Assembly: GCF_039534915.1 (NCBI RefSeq)
Contig: NZ_BAAAWE010000001.1
Location: 3,038,001-3,102,000 of the forward strand
DNA length: 64,000 nucleotides
DNA from: Streptomyces roseofulvus
GTDB lineage: Bacteria; Actinomycetota; Actinomycetes; Streptomycetales; Streptomycetaceae
Direction: 5' to 3'
How positions within the stretch are numbered: the stretch's first letter is position 1; each line of letters starts with the position of its first letter. Made by a program: the position numbers and the translations under genes. Positions 61,434-64,000 of the stretch are shown piece by piece. The notes beneath the pieces are model-generated. The model searched no databases, had not been told where the DNA came from, and saw only the letters and a list, made by a program, of their open reading frames with translations.

Positions 61434-63001
61434 TCGCGCATCTGGCCCGGATGGAGGCCGTGGAGGCGGGCCGGGCGCAGCCCCTGGCGACCGTCCGGCA
61501 CCGGCACCTCGGCGAGCGGCCGCTCGTCCTCGTGCCGCTGACCACCGCCGGCGAGGCGGGTGCCCCGCTGGGCGCGCTGGTCGGCACCGACCCGGAGGAG
61601 CCGCGGCTCCTCGTGGTCCCCCAGCCGCGCGACCGGGAGCTGCGGTTCGCGTTCCTCGCCGAGCTGGCCGAGGAGGTGCTGCCGTACGTCGACGGGTTCG
61701 CCGACGCCGTCGAGCCGGTGGAGCGGAAGGACTCCGCCACCGGTGAGAAGGTCCAGGTCGAGCTGTGCCTGGACGCGCCGCAGCTGATCGTGCCCAGCCG
61801 GGCCGGGATCGAGTACGTACGGCTCCTGGGGCGGTCGACGCGGTTCCGGCGCACCGCCGAGCAGGACCCGGACACGCCGTACCCGGCGCCGCCGCGCGTG
61901 CCGCTGCTCGGACGGTGGCTGACCCACTACGGCGAGCGGGCCCGGGTGCCGGGCTCCTCGCTGCTGCTGGCGGCGACCGACCTGCTCAACCGGCACTGGG
62001 CGACCGGGCAGTCCTCCCTGGAGGACCAGCACCTGGGGGCGCTGCTCGCCTGGATCGACCCGCCGGAGGGCGAGTCCGGCGCCCGCGCGGCGTACCGGGC
62101 AGAGCTGGGGCGGGACGCGGACGGGCAGTTGCTGTGCCCGCCGGCCGGGCCCGCGACCGACCCGGCCTTCGACAACCGGCTCCTCGCGCCCGCGATCGAG
62201 GCGTACGACCGGGCCCGGCAGGCCGTCGGCGCCGCCGAGGACGGCGAGGCCGCCGACGCGGCCCTCGCCGGGCTGCACCGGGCCGAGCGGGAGGTCCGGC
62301 GGCTCGTCGTCTCCCGGCTGAAGCCGACCTGGGACGCGACCTGGCGGGCGCTCGGCCTGCTGCGGGAGCTTCCCGAGGGGGCCCGGGTCGCCGACCGGTG
62401 GACCCGGGACCGCTGGTCCTTCACCGCGCACCGGGACCGGATCACCGCCGGGGAGCCGCCGCAGCCGCGCCGCGACGACGCCGTGACCGCCGCCGCGAAG
62501 CTCGCCGCGCGCGAGCAGGCGCAGGGGCAGCTGGACGCGCAGGAGGCGCTGGACGACCCGCTGGTGCTGGCCGGACGGCGGCTGTCCGGGGAGGCGTTCA
62601 CCGGGGAGGTCACCGAGGTGACCATGGCGTGGACGGAGTCGAAGCGGCCCGCGCCGCGCCCGCTGCTGACGGTCCGCACGGAGGACCGGCCGCACCTGGA
62701 CGAGGGCGTGAAGGTGTACCGCTCGCTGGGCGGCAAGCCGCAGTCGGCGGAGTTCGTCCGCCGCGAGGAGGACGGCTCGCTGGTGCTGCGGCTGCTGGAC
62801 AAGATGGGCCGGTCGAAGGAGCCTGCGGAGGGCACGGTGCCGGAGAAGGGCGAGCGGATCGCCTGGACGCTCTTCGAGCACGACCAGCGGGTGGGGCCGA
62901 AGCTGCCCGACCCGGAGGAGACGCCGTGGACCCACGGCGGCCCGCCGCGCTCCGCCGACGCCGAGCTTCCCGACGCCGTGACCCCCGAGGACCTGCTGTG
63001 A
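61424..63001 (+). CDS. Hypothetical protein, middle gene of the nuclease-helicase operon
   Basis: The 525-aa protein starts inside the nuclease gene and ends overlapping the helicase start. It begins MSLIAHLARMEAVEAGRAQP. There is a predicted coiled or helical middle (residues about 260-300). From about residue 385 on LLTVRTEDRPHLDEGVKVYR, EFVRREEDGSLVLRLLDKMG and GTVPEKGERIAWTLFEHD read as a beta-rich barrel like domain 1B that precedes the helicase core in Dna2 and UPF1. The N-terminal 350 residues are not recognised. No catalytic motif is seen. Order and overlaps suggest a single complex. Confidence 0.75.
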   Translation: MSLIAHLARMEAVEAGRAQPLATVRHRHLGERPLVLVPLTTAGEAGAPLGALVGTDPEEPRLLVVPQPRDRELRFAFLAELAEEVLPYVDGFADAVEPVERKDSATGEKVQVELCLDAPQLIVPSRAGIEYVRLLGRSTRFRRTAEQDPDTPYPAPPRVPLLGRWLTHYGERARVPGSSLLLAATDLLNRHWATGQSSLEDQHLGALLAWIDPPEGESGARAAYRAELGRDADGQLLCPPAGPATDPAFDNRLLAPAIEAYDRARQAVGAAEDGEAADAALAGLHRAEREVRRLVVSRLKPTWDATWRALGLLRELPEGARVADRWTRDRWSFTAHRDRITAGEPPQPRRDDAVTAAAKLAAREQAQGQLDAQEALDDPLVLAGRRLSGEAFTGEVTEVTMAWTESKRPAPRPLLTVRTEDRPHLDEGVKVYRSLGGKPQSAEFVRREEDGSLVLRLLDKMGRSKEPAEGTVPEKGERIAWTLFEHDQRVGPKLPDPEETPWTHGGPPRSADAELPDAVTPEDLL

Positions 63002-64000
63002 CCCTGTACGACCCCGCCGTGCTCGACCCCGGCGCGGCCGCCGCGCAGGCGACCGCCGCGATCCTGGAGAGCACCCTGCACGGCACCGCCCGGGGCGTCG
63101 TCGTCGACTCCCCGCCCGGCGCCGGCAAGTCGACGCTGGTGGTGCGCGCCGCGCTCGAACTGGCCGCCGCCGGGCGCCCCCTGATGGTGGTCGCGCAGAC
63201 CAACGCGCAGGTCGACGACCTGGTGCTGCGGCTCGCCGAGAAGGAGCCGGACCTGGAGGTGGGCCGGCTGCACTCCAGCGACAGCGATCCGTACGACCGG
63301 GCGCTCGACGCGCTGGAGCAGGTACGGAAGTCGGCGAAGGCGGGCGATCTGGCCGGGCTGCCGGTGGTGATCTCGACGGCCGCCAAGTGGGCGCACGTGA
63401 AGAACGTGGAGCCGTGGGCGCACGCGATCGTCGACGAGGCGTACCAGATGCGGTCGGACGCGCTGCTCGCCGTGGCGGGGCTCTTCGAGCGGGCCCTGTT
63501 CGTGGGCGACCCTGGGCAGCTGGACCCGTTCTCGGTGGTCGGCGCCGACCAGTGGGCGGGGCTCTCTTACGACCCCTCGGCCTCGGCGGTCTCCACGCTG
63601 CTCGCGCACAACCCGGAGCTGCCGCAGCACCGGCTGCCGGTCTCCTGGCGGCTGCCGGCGTCGGCGGCGCCGCTGGTGTCGGACGCCTTCTACCCGTACA
63701 CACCGTTCCGCGCCGGCACCGGGCCCGGGGACCGCCGGCTCTCCTTCGGCGTGGCCTCGGACGGCTCCGCCCCGGACCGGGTCCTGGACGAGGCGGCCGA
63801 GTCCGGCTGGGGCCTGCTCGAACTGCCCGCCCGGCACACCCCGCGCACCGACCCGGAGGCCGTCCACGCGGTCGCCCTGGTGGTCCGCCGCCTCCTGGAC
63901 CGGGGCGGCGCGGCGGTCAGCGAGCGTTCCGACACGCCGGTGCCGCTGACCGCGGACCGGATCGCGGTGGGCACCGCCCACCGGGACCAGGCGGCGGCCG
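62998..64000 (+). CDS. UPF1/Dna2-like SF1 helicase, 3' truncated by the window edge
   Basis: The frame starts at GTG 62998 overlapping the preceding stop as GTGA and is open to the window end (334 codons visible). Motif I is SPPGAGKST (residues 38-46), motif II IVDEAYQM with Asp146/Glu147, motif III VGDPGQLDP (Gln174). HRLPVSWRLPASAAPLVSD then AFYPY matches motif IV of UPF1-like helicases (QYRMHPxI...FY). Motifs V and VI lie outside. It would use ATP to unwind DNA or RNA. The complete length is unknown. Confidence 0.87.
   Translation, partial: MTLYDPAVLDPGAAAAQATAAILESTLHGTARGVVVDSPPGAGKSTLVVRAALELAAAGRPLMVVAQTNAQVDDLVLRLAEKEPDLEVGRLHSSDSDPYDRALDALEQVRKSAKAGDLAGLPVVISTAAKWAHVKNVEPWAHAIVDEAYQMRSDALLAVAGLFERALFVGDPGQLDPFSVVGADQWAGLSYDPSASAVSTLLAHNPELPQHRLPVSWRLPASAAPLVSDAFYPYTPFRAGTGPGDRRLSFGVASDGSAPDRVLDEAAESGWGLLELPARHTPRTDPEAVHAVALVVRRLLDRGGAAVSERSDTPVPLTADRIAVGTAHRDQAAA

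Noticed and set aside
1..64000. CRISPR array or prophage
   Set aside because: I found no regularly spaced repeats, integrase, capsid, terminase or portal gene. The only repeat arrays are the three-copy one at 1012-1092 and short coding repeats.

Overview
The window is high-GC actinobacterial DNA with the gene content, codon use and gene order of a Streptomyces chromosome core. The strongest markers are adpA with an in-frame TTA codon next to orn and a tRNA-His, the desferrioxamine cluster with two DmdR/IdeR-type iron boxes, and a leucine-degradation (liu) operon. There is no prophage, CRISPR array or large horizontally acquired island. The only clear mobile-type element is a MITE-like inverted repeat of about 190 bp near 56.5 kb.

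Layout. 0-12 kb: a truncated Uma2 protein, a small P-loop kinase, a divergent EamA exporter/LysR pair with a palindrome between them, a Tat-exported GH3 hexosaminidase-type enzyme behind a direct-repeat operator candidate, a secreted S37 peptidase, two small secreted or membrane proteins, and a fused heterodimer-like ABC exporter. 12-18 kb: a thiamine-diphosphate enzyme and a ureohydrolase divergent from a PucR regulator, a secreted sensor-type protein, and a membrane-anchored HTH protein. 18-28.6 kb: acyl-CoA metabolism, consisting of an acyl-CoA dehydrogenase with a TesB thioesterase, a CDF transporter, then a TetR regulator divergent from methylcrotonyl-CoA carboxylase beta and alpha, HMG-CoA lyase and an isovaleryl-CoA-type dehydrogenase. 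28.7-35.8 kb: desDCBA and desE-desF on the minus strand, with two iron boxes. 36-43 kb: a small conserved-looking protein, glmS, an acetate-transporter family protein, a universal stress protein, adpA, orn and tRNA-His. 43-52 kb: a CUT1 sugar importer without an ATPase, then two AspT-type exchangers and an aspartate decarboxylase/aminotransferase. 52-60 kb: a CBM2-GH18 chitinase, a two-component system, the MITE-like element between convergent genes, a spermidine-synthase fold protein, an HTH-TPR regulator and a histidine phosphatase. 60.3-64 kb: three translationally coupled genes running off the window end.

The last operon is the most interesting part. It encodes an iron-sulfur RecB/Cas4-type nuclease, a 525-aa protein whose C-terminal part reads like a beta-barrel, and a UPF1/Dna2-like SF1 helicase. 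That is the domain order of eukaryotic Dna2, split into three genes. Other points worth following are a possible leaderless leader peptide before the AspT-AspD operon, paired operators in the liu promoter, an orphan protein resembling the C-terminus of Cas8c/Csd1, and the MITE-like element that supplies the stop codons of both flanking genes.

All family calls come from reading motifs by eye; no database search was run. Comparisons with S. coelicolor are from memory.
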